A stretch of DNA of 64,000 nt, from NCBI GenBank assembly GCA_964436315.1, contig CAYTCZ010000003.1:1-64000 (forward strand), written 5' to 3'. Positions 27,665 to 37,492 of this stretch are shown in pieces. The first letter of the stretch is position 1; each line of letters opens with the position of its first letter. The translations under genes and the position numbers were made by a program. The notes below the pieces were generated by a model. That model did not search any database and was not told where the DNA came from. It saw nothing but the letters and a program-made list of their open reading frames with translations. This stretch comes from CAYTCZ01 sp964436315. Lineage in GTDB: Bacteria > Actinomycetota > Thermoleophilia > Gaiellales > Gaiellaceae.

Positions 27665-30085
27665 ATGCAACGAGAGACCAAGGTGGCCGTGATCGGTGGG
27701 GGAATCGCCGGCTGCAGCGTCGCCTATCACCTTACGACGCTCGGCTGGCACGACATCACGCTCCTCGAGCGACACGAACTCACGAGCGGTACCACCTGGC
27801 ACGCAGCGGGGCTGTGCACACAATTCACCCCGAGCTACAACCTGATGACGCTCCTTCGACGGAGCGTCGAGCTGTATCGCAGCCTGGGCGACGAGATCAA
27901 TCAACCACTCGACTACCACCAGTGTGGGAGCCTGCGCCTTGCGACCACGAAAGACCGTCTCGAGGAGTTCCATCACGTCAAGGGAGTCGCCGATCTTGTC
28001 GGCGTTCCCCTCGAGCTGGTTTCGGCAAGCGAAACGAAGGAACTCTGCCCGCTCATCGACCCCGCCGGGCTCCTGGCGTCGGCATACGTGCCCACAGATG
28101 GCTGGGCCGACCCCGCGAGCGTCGCCAATGCTCTCGCGCACGGAGCGAGACAGGGAGGCGCCGAGATCGTTCGCCAGATGCCGGTAACGGGGCTCGAGCC
28201 GTCCGGCAGCGGGTGGAACCTCGAGACGCCCAAGGGCACCATGCGAGCGGAGATCGTCGTTAACGCAGCGGGCATCTGGGCACCGGAAATCGCACGGATG
28301 GTCGGGGTCGATCTTCCAATCGTTCCCCTTGAACACCAGTACGTCCTGACCGAGGATCTCGCCGCCGTCACGAGTCTCGACCGCGAGTTGCCCGTCGTTC
28401 GAGATCCGGACCGCTCCTTCTACGTTCGTCAGGACGGTTCAGGGTTGCTCGTTGGCCCTTTCGAACAGGATCCGCAACCGTGGAGCCTCGACGGAATCCC
28501 GTCGCGCTTTCACGACAAGCTGCTCCGACCCAACGTCAAGCGCATCACGCCGATTCTCGACACCGTTGCCGAGCGGATTCCCGTGTTCCAGGACTCCGGT
28601 CTTAAGAAGGTCCTCAACGGCCCCGACGGATACACGCCCGACGGTCGTGCCCTGATGGGGCCAGTTCCCGGTGTCCGTAACTTCCACGTCCTCGCCGGGT
28701 TCAGCATCTTCGGAATCGTGTTCAGCGGCGGCGCCGGCCGCTACGCGGCAGAGTGGATCGCCGAAGGCCAGCCGTCCGACAACATGTGGGAGCTCGACGT
28801 GCGGCGGTTCGGGGAGTACGCGAACTCGACTCAGTACGTCGTCGACCGCGCCGCCGACGTCTACGGGCGCGAGTACGCGATCCGCTTTCCGGAGGAGGAG
28901 CGCCCCGCGGGTCGACCCCTGAAAACGAGCCCGCTCTTCGACGCTCTCCGCGACCGTGGAGCCGTCTACGGCGCCCGCTTTGGCTGGGAGCGCCCCCTCT
29001 GGTTCGCGAGAGGCGAACAGACCGAGGACCGTTACTCGTTTCGTCGGGGCAACTGGCACGACGCGGTCGGGGAGGAATGCCGGTCCGTTGCATCCGCCGC
29101 GGGGCTGCTCGACCAGACGAGTTTCGCCAAGTTCGAGGTGTCAGGGTCAGGCGCGGAGGAAGCTCTCGCCTCCCTCTGCACCAACCGTCTCCCGGCCAGA
29201 GTTGGGAAGATCGCGCTGACCCAGATGTGCACCGAGCGCGGCGGCATCGAGTGCGACGTCACCGTTACACGTCTGACCGAGGACCGGTTCTACATCGTGT
29301 CCGCCGCGGCCACCGAGGCTCACGATCTCGCCTGGATCTCATCGCATCTTCCGGCTGACGACCGCGTGGCGCTCGACAACGTCTCGAGTCGTTACGGCGT
29401 TCTGACTCTCGCGGGTCCGCGCACGCGTGAGCTCCTTGAGGCAATTACCGGCCTCGATCAGTCGAACGACGCCTTCCCCTTCTTCACTTGCCGCGAGCTC
29501 GAGGTCGGAAGGGCTCCTGTGCGAGCGATGCGTGTCTCTTACGTCGGCGAGCTCGGCTACGAGCTTCACCATCCGCTCGAGTACCAGCGCCAGCTCTATG
29601 AGCTGATTCGGGCCGTTGGGGACGATCTCGGCCTGGTCGATTTCGGTTATCGAGCCCTCGAATCAATGCGCTTGGAAAAGGCCTACCGCCTCTGGGGTGC
29701 CGACATGTCCGCCGACTACACGCCGCTCGAAGCGGGTCTCGACCGTTTCGTGCAGTTCGACAAGGGGGATTTCGTCGGCCGTGACGCGCTGCTGAGGCAA
29801 CGCGAGGAGGGTGTTCGGCAAAAGCTCGCCTGTCTAACCGTGGAGACCGACGGAGCAGATCCTCACGGTTACGAACCGGTGACCGACGGCAACGATCTGA
29901 TCGGCTATGTGGCCTCGGGCGGCTTTGGGCACCGAACCGGCAAGTCAATTGCGATGGCGTATCTGCCGGTTGCCTACGCGGAAGCAGAGACCGAGCTCAC
30001 GATCCGGATTCTGGGCGAGGAGAGAGGGGCGACTGTCGTCGCTCAACCGATCTATGACCCCGAGAACCGTCGATTACTGAGCTGA
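27665..30085 (+). CDS. Dimethylglycine/sarcosine dehydrogenase-like flavoprotein with C-terminal GcvT (aminomethyltransferase) domain
   Basis: 806 residues. An N-terminal DAO domain (VAVIGGGIAGCSVAYHL) carries TSGTTWHAAGLCTQF, whose histidine is the usual covalent FAD attachment site in dimethylglycine dehydrogenases. It is followed by an FAO_M segment and a GcvT domain (LLDQTSFAKFEVSG, YGVLTLAGPRTRELL, VSYVGELGYELH) and GcvT C-barrel. Such enzymes demethylate N-methylglycines and pass the one-carbon unit to tetrahydrofolate. It lies between a DadA-like gene and an isochorismatase-fold hydrolase, fitting a route ending in sarcosine (inference). Confidence 0.88.
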   Translation: MQRETKVAVIGGGIAGCSVAYHLTTLGWHDITLLERHELTSGTTWHAAGLCTQFTPSYNLMTLLRRSVELYRSLGDEINQPLDYHQCGSLRLATTKDRLEEFHHVKGVADLVGVPLELVSASETKELCPLIDPAGLLASAYVPTDGWADPASVANALAHGARQGGAEIVRQMPVTGLEPSGSGWNLETPKGTMRAEIVVNAAGIWAPEIARMVGVDLPIVPLEHQYVLTEDLAAVTSLDRELPVVRDPDRSFYVRQDGSGLLVGPFEQDPQPWSLDGIPSRFHDKLLRPNVKRITPILDTVAERIPVFQDSGLKKVLNGPDGYTPDGRALMGPVPGVRNFHVLAGFSIFGIVFSGGAGRYAAEWIAEGQPSDNMWELDVRRFGEYANSTQYVVDRAADVYGREYAIRFPEEERPAGRPLKTSPLFDALRDRGAVYGARFGWERPLWFARGEQTEDRYSFRRGNWHDAVGEECRSVASAAGLLDQTSFAKFEVSGSGAEEALASLCTNRLPARVGKIALTQMCTERGGIECDVTVTRLTEDRFYIVSAAATEAHDLAWISSHLPADDRVALDNVSSRYGVLTLAGPRTRELLEAITGLDQSNDAFPFFTCRELEVGRAPVRAMRVSYVGELGYELHHPLEYQRQLYELIRAVGDDLGLVDFGYRALESMRLEKAYRLWGADMSADYTPLEAGLDRFVQFDKGDFVGRDALLRQREEGVRQKLACLTVETDGADPHGYEPVTDGNDLIGYVASGGFGHRTGKSIAMAYLPVAYAEAETELTIRILGEERGATVVAQPIYDPENRRLLS

Positions 30086-30242
30086 CCAGGGTGCGTCGGG
30101 TCACATCCCGCGCCGACGCTGTGACTGGTTGAATACGCCCACGGATCCGGTGCCACCTCGATCCCTGCAGCCTTCGTGCTCCCACCCGCGGACATTCGTC
30201 AGGGTGTTGGCCGGTACCCGCCTGAAAGGAGTCTGAGCCGCC

Positions 30243-30935
30243 ATGACGCCAGAGCAGCCCGCCACCGTGCCGTTCGCACCGACTTCCTGGGACTTGATTC
30301 CGGGACACACCGCGCTCGTTTTGATCGATTGCCAGAACGACTTCCTTCACGCCGACGGCTGGTACGCAACGAGCGGCGTCGACATCTCCCACATGCAGCG
30401 CGTCATCGAGCCGACGAAGCAGCTTGTTGTCGCAGCACGAAGCGCCGACGTTCCGCTCGTCTGGACGCGGCACGGGTTTCGTGACGAGCGCGACGCCGGG
30501 GTTCTCTTCCATCTGCGTCCCTTTCTCCATGAAGGTGGGCTTCGGACCGGTACGTGGGGATACGAGATCCTCGAGGGGCTCGCGCCGCACGACAATGACT
30601 GGTTCGTCCATAAGGGTCGCCTCAGCGCCTTCTACAACACGGATCTCGAACTCGTCCTCCGCGGGCTCCGCGCCCGCGTCGTTCTCTTCGTCGGGGTCTT
30701 GACAAACCAGTGTGTCGCGGCAACGTCGAAGGACGCGTGCTTTAGGGACTTCCTCCCGATTGTCATCGAGGACTGTGTCGGCACGACTCTCCCCCACCTC
30801 CACGAGCCTGCCCTCGAGATGGTTCGCGTCGGCTGGGGCCAGGTCTCCTCGCTCGAGGACATCCTCGGTGAGCTGGCTGACCAGGCAAAGGGCAAGGCGT
30901 CGGGATCGACCCAGCTGACGGCGACGCAGGTCTAA
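30243..30935 (+). CDS. Isochorismatase-family cysteine hydrolase (first of four)
   Basis: 230 residues. The catalytic D-K-C triad is visible in order: LIDCQNDFLH (Asp), WFVHKGRLSAFYNT (Lys) and GVLTNQCVAAT (Cys). The fold includes N-carbamoylsarcosine amidase, biuret/ureidoacrylate hydrolases and nicotinamidase. Context (sarcosine-type dehydrogenase upstream, hydantoinase fusion downstream) makes an N-carbamoyl or amide substrate likely. GAAAGGAG about 10 nt before the ATG is a good ribosome-binding site. Confidence 0.88.
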   Translation: MTPEQPATVPFAPTSWDLIPGHTALVLIDCQNDFLHADGWYATSGVDISHMQRVIEPTKQLVVAARSADVPLVWTRHGFRDERDAGVLFHLRPFLHEGGLRTGTWGYEILEGLAPHDNDWFVHKGRLSAFYNTDLELVLRGLRARVVLFVGVLTNQCVAATSKDACFRDFLPIVIEDCVGTTLPHLHEPALEMVRVGWGQVSSLEDILGELADQAKGKASGSTQLTATQV

Positions 30936-30946
30936 AGGAGCGAGTT

Positions 30947-31954
30947 ATGAAACTCGGAGCAAACTTCCTACCTGAGGAATTCCCGGTCTTCATCAAATCC
31001 GTCCAGGCCGCGGATGTCGCCGGCTATGACCGTGCCTGGCTCGTCGATTCACAGATGCTCTGGGAGGACGTCTGGGTGTATATGACGCGCGGTCTCGAAG
31101 CGACCGAGAGCTTGCAGTTCGGCGTCGCCGTAACGAACCCCTACACGCGGCACTTCACCGTGAGCGCTAGCTCGGCGGCGACGCTCGCTCAGCTCCACCC
31201 AGGACGGGTGATTCTCGGCATCGGCCGCGGTGACAGCGCGGTGCGGACGCTTGGCCGCAAACAGGTCGCGACGACCAAGCTCGGAGCAGTCGTTCCGATG
31301 ATCCGAGATTTGATGGACGGAAAGGAGGTCGAGCTCGAAGGCACTCCGATCCGCATCCGCTGGGCCCAGGGCGAGAAGGTGCCGATCCTGATGGCCGCCA
31401 CGGGGCCGCGCAACCTCCGGCTCGCCGGAGCGCTCGCCGACATCGCGATGCTCCAGGTTGGCGTCAATCCGGAATCCGTCGAATGGGCCATCTCGCATGT
31501 TCACGCCGGAGCACGTGAGGCCGGGAGGGATCCGTCGGAGATCGAGATCTCGCTGTTCTGCGGCATGTGGGTCTCGGACGACCTAGACGCCGCACGAGCC
31601 GAGACACGCTGGGCAGCCGCATGCGCGGCGAATCACCTCGAGGACGTCATGACACGCAACACGGATCACGGAATGCCTGAGGTCCTGTACCAAGTCGTCC
31701 TGGCGCGGAGCCAGGAGTACGACTACTACGAAGGCCATCTCGATTCGTCAGCGGAGCACACCGGGTATTTGACGGAGGAGCTCATCGACACGTTTGCCAT
31801 CAACGGGTCGGCTGAGCGTTGCCTCCAACAAATTCGGGATCTCGAGGCCATCGGTGTCAGCGAGATCGCGCCCGCCTACCTCAACGGCCGACTCGAGCAG
31901 ATGCAAACAGTTGGGCGGGAGATCATTCCGGCACTCGCAGCCACCCCGGCGTGA
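30947..31954 (+). CDS. LLM class F420-dependent oxidoreductase (methylene-H4MPT reductase-like)
   Basis: 335 residues. MKLGANFLPEEFPVFIK, AGYDRAWLVDSQMLWED, TNPYTRHFTVSASSAATLAQ and PGRVILGIGRGDSAVRTLGR resemble 5,10-methylenetetrahydromethanopterin reductase-like LLM proteins. It probably uses F420H2. AAAGGAG precedes the ATG, and it lies 11 bp after the isochorismatase-fold gene, so the two form an operon. The link to a one-carbon-releasing dehydrogenase upstream is suggestive but unproven. Confidence 0.85.
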   Translation: MKLGANFLPEEFPVFIKSVQAADVAGYDRAWLVDSQMLWEDVWVYMTRGLEATESLQFGVAVTNPYTRHFTVSASSAATLAQLHPGRVILGIGRGDSAVRTLGRKQVATTKLGAVVPMIRDLMDGKEVELEGTPIRIRWAQGEKVPILMAATGPRNLRLAGALADIAMLQVGVNPESVEWAISHVHAGAREAGRDPSEIEISLFCGMWVSDDLDAARAETRWAAACAANHLEDVMTRNTDHGMPEVLYQVVLARSQEYDYYEGHLDSSAEHTGYLTEELIDTFAINGSAERCLQQIRDLEAIGVSEIAPAYLNGRLEQMQTVGREIIPALAATPA

Positions 31955-32336
31955 ACACGACGCGCCAAAGACCGCACCTCTCCACCCGGGTGGGGTCCCG
32001 TGGGGCTCGTCCACCCGCCACCCGCCGAACAACATAGGACAGAGATCCCTGCGTGAGCGCGAAGAAATGAGCCGTCCTTGGGACAGAGGTGTGAGAACCG
32101 CGCGTCGAGGAGCCCGACACGGAACCGGCTTGGTGGATCAACGTCTCATAGGCATAGTGGATTCGCGTGGCATCGGGATAGAAAATCGCCGCGGCATCGG
32201 ATGAGAAACTCGGTCGGGCATCGGATTCGCGAACGGATACACCAAGGGCACTGGCGTGGCAACGAATGTATGAGCTTACGGCGGCGAGGTGGCCGGTCCC
32301 GCGCCGCCACCACGCAATCAAGCGAAGGAGGAGGCA
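31955..32336. other. 382-bp intergenic region with 24-bp degenerate repeats
   Basis: No gene is supported. A CCACCCGGGTGG palindrome (31982-31993) follows the LLM stop and may help termination. Two GGACAGAG copies occur at 32038 and 32085. Three GCATCGG repeats spaced by 24 bp (32170, 32194, 32218) are bracketed by ATTCGCG at each end. A strong GGAGGAGG ribosome-binding site ends the region just before the hyuA-hyuB fusion. Likely a promoter/operator region. Confidence 0.4.
32161..32231. repeat. Three 24-bp-spaced GCATCGG repeats flanked by ATTCGCG
   Basis: GCATCGG occurs at 32170, 32194 and 32218, the copies being degenerate outside the core. ATTCGCG borders the array at 32161 and 32225. 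The helical spacing (slightly over two turns) would suit cooperative regulator binding upstream of the fusion gene. Confidence 0.4.
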
Positions 32337-35300
32337 ATGAAGCGGATCGGCGTCGACGTTGGTGGCACCTTCACCGACCTCGTTCTCGTCGATGAAGAGT
32401 CGGGCGAAGTCACCGTCGACAAGGTTCCGTCGACTCCGGATGACCCGGCTCGCGGCGTGGTCACAGGCGTTCGTGAGCTCTCCGCCAAAGGCGATGTGCA
32501 GCTGGCGGATGTCGACAACCTGCTCCACGGCACCACCATCGCCACGAACATCGCTCTGACCCACACAGGGGCCGAGGTCGGGATGCTTACGACGGAGGGG
32601 TTCCGCGACATCCTTCACATCGCCCGCCACAAGAAGCCACTGAACTTCTCACTGCAGCAGGAGCTTCCGTGGCAGTCACGTCCGCTTGTCAAGCGTCGAC
32701 ACCGCCTAACCGTCCGCGAGCGGGTCACCGTACCCAACGGCGATGTCCTGATCCCACTCGACGAAGAGGAAGTTCGCTCGCGCGTGCGCGAGCTCCGCAA
32801 GAGCGGCGTCGACGCGATCGCAGTGTGCCTACTCCACTCCTATCTCAACCCGACCCACGAAGAGCGCATCAAAGAGATCGTCCTCGAGGAGTACCCGGAC
32901 GCATACCTCTCGGTCTCCAACGACGTTCTGCCTCTCTACCGGGAGTTCGAACGGTTTTCGACCGTGTGCCTCAACGCCTACATTGGACCCAAGGTCTCGC
33001 GATATATCGCAAACCTCCACGAGGCGATGCAACAAGAGGGCTTCGCGCACGGCGTTCAGCTCATGCAGTCCTCCGGAGGGATGGCAACCGTGGAGGCCGC
33101 AACCGGGAGACCCGTCAATCTGCTCATGTCGGGTCCGGTCGCGGGCCTGATCGGCGGAATCTGGGCAGGCAAGGTCGCCGGTTATGACAACGTCGTTACT
33201 CTCGACATGGGAGGCACATCAGCAGACATCGGTGTCGCGAGTGAGGGCCAGCTTCGAATGCGACACCTTCTGGATACCAAGGTTGGCGACTACCAGGCCA
33301 TGATTCCGATGGTCGACATCGACACCATCGGCGCAGGCGGCGGCTCGATCGCCTATGTCGACGACGGAGGCGTCTTCCGAGTTGGGCCACAGTCAGCGGG
33401 CGCCGAGCCCGGCCCAGCCTGCTACGGCCGCGGCGGCGTGGAGCCGACGTCGACCGACGCCCAACTGCTCCTCGGTCGACTCCGTCCAGATCGCGGCCTG
33501 CTCGGGGGCGAGATGAGCCTCGACGCGGAGCTCGCCGAACAGGCCTTCGCAGGCATCGCGGAGCAACTCGGGATGACCGTCCCTGAGGCAGCCCTCGGTG
33601 CTCTTCAGATTCAGAAGTTCGGGATGACCCAAGCAATCGAGCTCAACTCCGTCCGTCGGGGCTATGACCCGCGGGAATTCACGCTCGTGGCCGCCGGCGG
33701 CGCGGGGCCGCTCTTCGCTTGCGACATTGCGACGGAGCTCGAAATCCCGCGCGTGCTCGTTCCGCCTCATCCGGGGATCGTCGCTGCGACTGGATTGCTT
33801 GCGACGGATCTCCAGCACGAGTTCGTTGCAACCGAGCGCCACGTCCTGAAGTCGTTGGACAACGAGCGGCTACAGGTCCGGTACGAGGAACTTTCCAGCC
33901 AGGCCGTGGGCCAGCTCGAACTCGACGGTGTCCCAGACGACAGACGAATCGTCCGTCGTCTGGCCGATTGTCGGTACGCCGGGCAGGGGTACGAAGTGCG
34001 ATTCGACGTGCCCGCCGGCGAGGTGAATGCCGCATGGGTCGAAGACACGAAAGAGGCGTTCCATCGCGCCCACGAACGCGAGTACGGGCACCGGTTCGAT
34101 GCTGAGATCGAGATCATCAACATCCGGGCGGTCGGGATCGGGCGAATCGAGGATCTCCAGCCCGACCAGCTCGACGCGGGAACCACCGATCCGAGCGAAG
34201 CCCACACGCTCGAGCGTGAAGTCATCTTCGAAGTGGACGGAAAACCGAAGTCGTTCGTCACCCCGTTCTACGATCGAGACGGGTTCCGGGCAGGCAACCA
34301 GATCGCCGGGCCCGCGATCATCGAGCAGTACGACTCGACTACGGTCATTCCCCCGGGCCTAAGCGCTGAGATCGATCACCTAGGAAACATCGTGATCGAC
34401 TGCAGCCGGGCCGCGAAAGTCAAGGCCGAGCGGTCTTTGGATCTCGCCACGCCCATCATGATGCGCGTCATCGGCGGTGCGTTTGCCGCGATTGCAAAGG
34501 AGATGGCCGGTGTCCTCTTCCGGATGTCGTACTCGTCGATCATCCGGGAGTCGGAGGATCTGGGCGCCGGGATCTTCGATCGCGACGGCAACGAACTCGC
34601 CGAATCAGACTCGACGCCGATGTTCATGGGTGCGATGCCGAAGATCGTCAAGGGCGTCATCAAGCTCCTCGGCGACGACATCCACGACGGAGACGTGATC
34701 CTCCACAACGATCCCTACCTCGGAGCAACGCACTCTCCGGACGTCGCGATCGTCATTCCGATCTTCTTCGAAGAGGACCTGGTCGGTTTCTCCGGAGCGT
34801 CGGCACATTTGCTCGACATCGGCGGCGCCTACCCAGGTCTCGCCGTCGACCTCGTCGACAACTGGTCCGAAGGCGCGATCTACCGCGCGGTCAAGCTCTC
34901 CGAGCGCGGAGTTCGGCAGGATCGTCTTTGGGAACACGTGCTCGGCAACACTCGCACGCCCACCCACAACCGCGGCGACATCGAAGCGATGATCGCCGCC
35001 TGTGAACTCGCGAAGCGGCGCTACCTCGAGCTCCTGAACCGGTACGGGCGCGACACGGTCCTCGGTGCCGCGCAGGACTGGATCGAGTACTCGGAACGAA
35101 TGCTCCGACAGGAGATCTCGAAGGTTCCCGACGGCGTGTACGAGACCGACGTCGGCTGGCTCGACGACGATGGCCGAAACCGGGATCAGCAGCTCCCGAT
35201 CAGAGTCAAGGTGATCGTCGAAGGCGACGAGCTGAAGATCGACCTCACCGGCTCCTCTGACGAGGTGCCGACGGGGTACAACTGCCCGTTCGAAGGGACG

Positions 35301-36206
35301 ACCGTGTCGGCGATGACGTTCATCACCCGGATGATCTTCCTCGACGAGGACGCGTATCCGGTGTTCGTGCCACAGAACGAGGGGATGCTGAAGCCGATCG
35401 AAGTGATCGCGCCGAAGGGCTCGATCTTCAATCCCAACTTCCCGCGCGCGTGCTTTGCGCGGTTCTGCCAGGTTCAGCGCGCCGTCGATCTGGTCCTCAA
35501 AGCTCTCGCTCCCGTCGTTCCACAGCAGATCACCGCCGGGAACTCCGCCCATCTCCACTTCATTTCCTACTCGGGTTTCCTCGAGGAAGAACAGGAGTAC
35601 TGGGTCTACCTGGAGGTCGACGAGGGGTCCTACGGTGGGCGGCCAGGACGAGACGGTCTCGACTCGGTCGACTGCCTCATCGCCAACACGCGTAACAACC
35701 CGATCGAAGAACTCGAGTGGCGCTTCCCGATGCGCACCGAGCGGTACGAGCTTCGCGAGGATCCTTGCGCGGCAGGAGAATGGCGCGGCGGGATCGGGAT
35801 GGTCAGAGTGAACCGCTTCCTGGTCGACACGATCGTGACCTGCGAGGGAGAGCGGCACGACACCGATCTCCCCTGGGGGATCTTTGGAGGACACGACGGC
35901 CTGAATGCGTCAATGACGAAGAATCCCGGTCAGCGCGATGAGGAGGCCTGGCCGTCGAAGGTAACCGGCTTCCAGCTCGCGGCCGGTGACACGCTCGAGA
36001 TAAAGGTGCCGAACTCGGGCGGATACGGAGACCCGCTAGAGCGCGATCCCGCGCTCGTGCTCGCGGACGTTCTGGACGGCTTCACCACGCTGGAACTCGC
36101 CGAGCGCGACTACGGCGTCGTGATCGACCTGGACTCGATGACGGTTGACCCCGGACAGACCGCGCGCCTCCGCGAGGAGCGGGCTGCGCGGACCGTGTCG
36201 GCGTAG
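32337..36206 (+). CDS. Fused HyuA-HyuB hydantoinase/5-oxoprolinase-family protein
   Basis: 1289 residues, matching single-chain 5-oxoprolinases. The first ~695 residues are HyuA ([73 protein letters not shown]). The rest is HyuB ([67 protein letters not shown]). GGAGGAGG 6 nt before the ATG sets the start. It would open a lactam or hydantoin ring with ATP. It is a close paralogue of the split pair at 4455-8494, so the same family occurs in split and fused form within 30 kb. Confidence 0.9.
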   Translation: MKRIGVDVGGTFTDLVLVDEESGEVTVDKVPSTPDDPARGVVTGVRELSAKGDVQLADVDNLLHGTTIATNIALTHTGAEVGMLTTEGFRDILHIARHKKPLNFSLQQELPWQSRPLVKRRHRLTVRERVTVPNGDVLIPLDEEEVRSRVRELRKSGVDAIAVCLLHSYLNPTHEERIKEIVLEEYPDAYLSVSNDVLPLYREFERFSTVCLNAYIGPKVSRYIANLHEAMQQEGFAHGVQLMQSSGGMATVEAATGRPVNLLMSGPVAGLIGGIWAGKVAGYDNVVTLDMGGTSADIGVASEGQLRMRHLLDTKVGDYQAMIPMVDIDTIGAGGGSIAYVDDGGVFRVGPQSAGAEPGPACYGRGGVEPTSTDAQLLLGRLRPDRGLLGGEMSLDAELAEQAFAGIAEQLGMTVPEAALGALQIQKFGMTQAIELNSVRRGYDPREFTLVAAGGAGPLFACDIATELEIPRVLVPPHPGIVAATGLLATDLQHEFVATERHVLKSLDNERLQVRYEELSSQAVGQLELDGVPDDRRIVRRLADCRYAGQGYEVRFDVPAGEVNAAWVEDTKEAFHRAHEREYGHRFDAEIEIINIRAVGIGRIEDLQPDQLDAGTTDPSEAHTLEREVIFEVDGKPKSFVTPFYDRDGFRAGNQIAGPAIIEQYDSTTVIPPGLSAEIDHLGNIVIDCSRAAKVKAERSLDLATPIMMRVIGGAFAAIAKEMAGVLFRMSYSSIIRESEDLGAGIFDRDGNELAESDSTPMFMGAMPKIVKGVIKLLGDDIHDGDVILHNDPYLGATHSPDVAIVIPIFFEEDLVGFSGASAHLLDIGGAYPGLAVDLVDNWSEGAIYRAVKLSERGVRQDRLWEHVLGNTRTPTHNRGDIEAMIAACELAKRRYLELLNRYGRDTVLGAAQDWIEYSERMLRQEISKVPDGVYETDVGWLDDDGRNRDQQLPIRVKVIVEGDELKIDLTGSSDEVPTGYNCPFEGTTVSAMTFITRMIFLDEDAYPVFVPQNEGMLKPIEVIAPKGSIFNPNFPRACFARFCQVQRAVDLVLKALAPVVPQQITAGNSAHLHFISYSGFLEEEQEYWVYLEVDEGSYGGRPGRDGLDSVDCLIANTRNNPIEELEWRFPMRTERYELREDPCAAGEWRGGIGMVRVNRFLVDTIVTCEGERHDTDLPWGIFGGHDGLNASMTKNPGQRDEEAWPSKVTGFQLAAGDTLEIKVPNSGGYGDPLERDPALVLADVLDGFTTLELAERDYGVVIDLDSMTVDPGQTARLREERAARTVSA

Positions 36207-36283
36207 GCGAGCATCGACGCGGCCCGAGCCGGAATCGCGCCGATAAGGTCCGGGAAATCAAGCCGACGAAGGGAGATGCGTCA

Positions 36284-37063
36284 GTGACCGCTCGTGTAGG
36301 AGTTCAGATCCAGCCGCAACATGCCGACTACGGAGCGATGCGCGACGCGTGGGCCCGGGCGGATGAGATGGGCGCCGACACCATCTGGAACTGGGATCAC
36401 TTCTATCCGCTCCGCGGGGACGACAACGGCAAGCACTTCGAGTGCTGGACGTTGCTCGCCGCCATGGCGGAGGTGACACAGAAAGCCGAGATCGGCGCGC
36501 TGGTGACGTGCAACTCCTATCGGAATCCGAACCTGCTCGCGGACATGACTCGGACCGTCGACCACATCTCGGACGGTCGGCTCATCCTGGGTATCGGCTC
36601 TGGTTGGTTCCAGAAGGATTACGACCAGTACGGATACGAGTTCGGTACGGCCGGCAGCCGCCTCCGCGACCTCGATGCGGCCCTGCCGATCATCGAGGCG
36701 CGACTGGGCAAACTCAATCCGCCGCCGCGCCGCAAGATCCCGCTCATGATCGGCGGCGGGGGTGAGAAGGTCACACTCCGGATCACAGCCGAGCGCGCCG
36801 ACATCTGGAACGGATTCGGCAGGGACGTTGAGACGTTTCGCCACAAGAATCAGGTACTCACTGACTGGTGTGAGAAAGTCGGGCGGGATCCAGCCGAGAT
36901 CGAGCGCTCCGCAACACTGGTCGCGACTGAGGCAATCGACTGGGCCGATGAACTAGCAGCGGCGGGAGCAACGCACCTGATCCTCGGGCGAAGCGGCCCG
37001 GACTACGATCTCGAGCCCGTCAAGCGCCTCCTCGAGTGGCGAGATCGGACGAACGGAGCCTGA
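36284..37063 (+). CDS. LLM class F420-dependent oxidoreductase (short form)
   Basis: 259 residues, shorter than the other LLM proteins here, beginning at GTG with GAAGGGAG upstream. [60 protein letters not shown] and [20 protein letters not shown] define the family and cover the F420-binding barrel. It follows the hydantoinase fusion by 77 bp and probably belongs to the same transcription unit. Its substrate is unknown. Confidence 0.85.
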   Translation: MTARVGVQIQPQHADYGAMRDAWARADEMGADTIWNWDHFYPLRGDDNGKHFECWTLLAAMAEVTQKAEIGALVTCNSYRNPNLLADMTRTVDHISDGRLILGIGSGWFQKDYDQYGYEFGTAGSRLRDLDAALPIIEARLGKLNPPPRRKIPLMIGGGGEKVTLRITAERADIWNGFGRDVETFRHKNQVLTDWCEKVGRDPAEIERSATLVATEAIDWADELAAAGATHLILGRSGPDYDLEPVKRLLEWRDRTNGA

Positions 37064-37075
37064 ACTACAGGGGTT

Positions 37076-37492
37076 TTAGCCTCCTGCCGCTTCCCACGAG
37101 CTCCACCTCGCGGCCTCGATCCACACGACCGGCCCCGTCGGCACCGCTGCCGTGTACTGCTCGTATTTCTCGACGAGTAGGTTGATGGCGGCTTCCAACT
37201 CGGGACCCTGCTCGACGACCCGAGCCTGACCGTCGACACGGATCCACCAGAGCAGGCTCCAGTCTTCGTCATAGCGGTCCACGAGAACCGACACGGCGGG
37301 GTTCAACCGGATATTGGAGAGCCGCTTCAGGTGCCTTGACCGCTTCGGCTTTTGGTCCACGGCCGTGACTATCCGATCACCATCGCACGCGAAGACGATT
37401 GGGACGAGGTGTGGATGGGCACGATCGTCGACCGTGGCGAGCCGCCCGACTCTCGCCTCCCCGAAGCGCCGCCGGGCCTCGTCGTCGGTCAG
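37076..37492 (-). CDS. PPOX-class F420-dependent oxidoreductase (Rv0121-like), probable CTG start
   Basis: 138 residues from a CTG at 37492. LTDDEARRRFGEARVGRLAT, LVPIVFACDGDRIVTAVDQK and LLWWIRVDGQARVVE match the small F420-binding PPOX proteins of the Rv0121 type (about 140 residues). No ATG, GTG or TTG lies in frame near the expected N-terminus. The only other in-frame start, GTG 37615, would add 41 residues read out of frame over the upstream gene. CTG overlaps the upstream stop as CTGA with GGAGG 4 nt before it, so translational coupling from CTG is the best reading. It ends convergent to the LLM gene. Confidence 0.75.
   Translation of the reverse strand: MTDDEARRRFGEARVGRLATVDDRAHPHLVPIVFACDGDRIVTAVDQKPKRSRHLKRLSNIRLNPAVSVLVDRYDEDWSLLWWIRVDGQARVVEQGPELEAAINLLVEKYEQYTAAVPTGPVVWIEAARWSSWEAAGG

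Noticed and set aside
32030..32110. Glycine-riboswitch-like GGACAGAG segments
   Set aside because: Two GGACAGAG copies occur, but the other conserved aptamer blocks (such as the CTCTCAGG strand) are absent.
32161..32231. CRISPR-like array
   Set aside because: Only three short degenerate units of 24 bp, no 25-40 bp identical repeats with unique spacers, and no cas genes.
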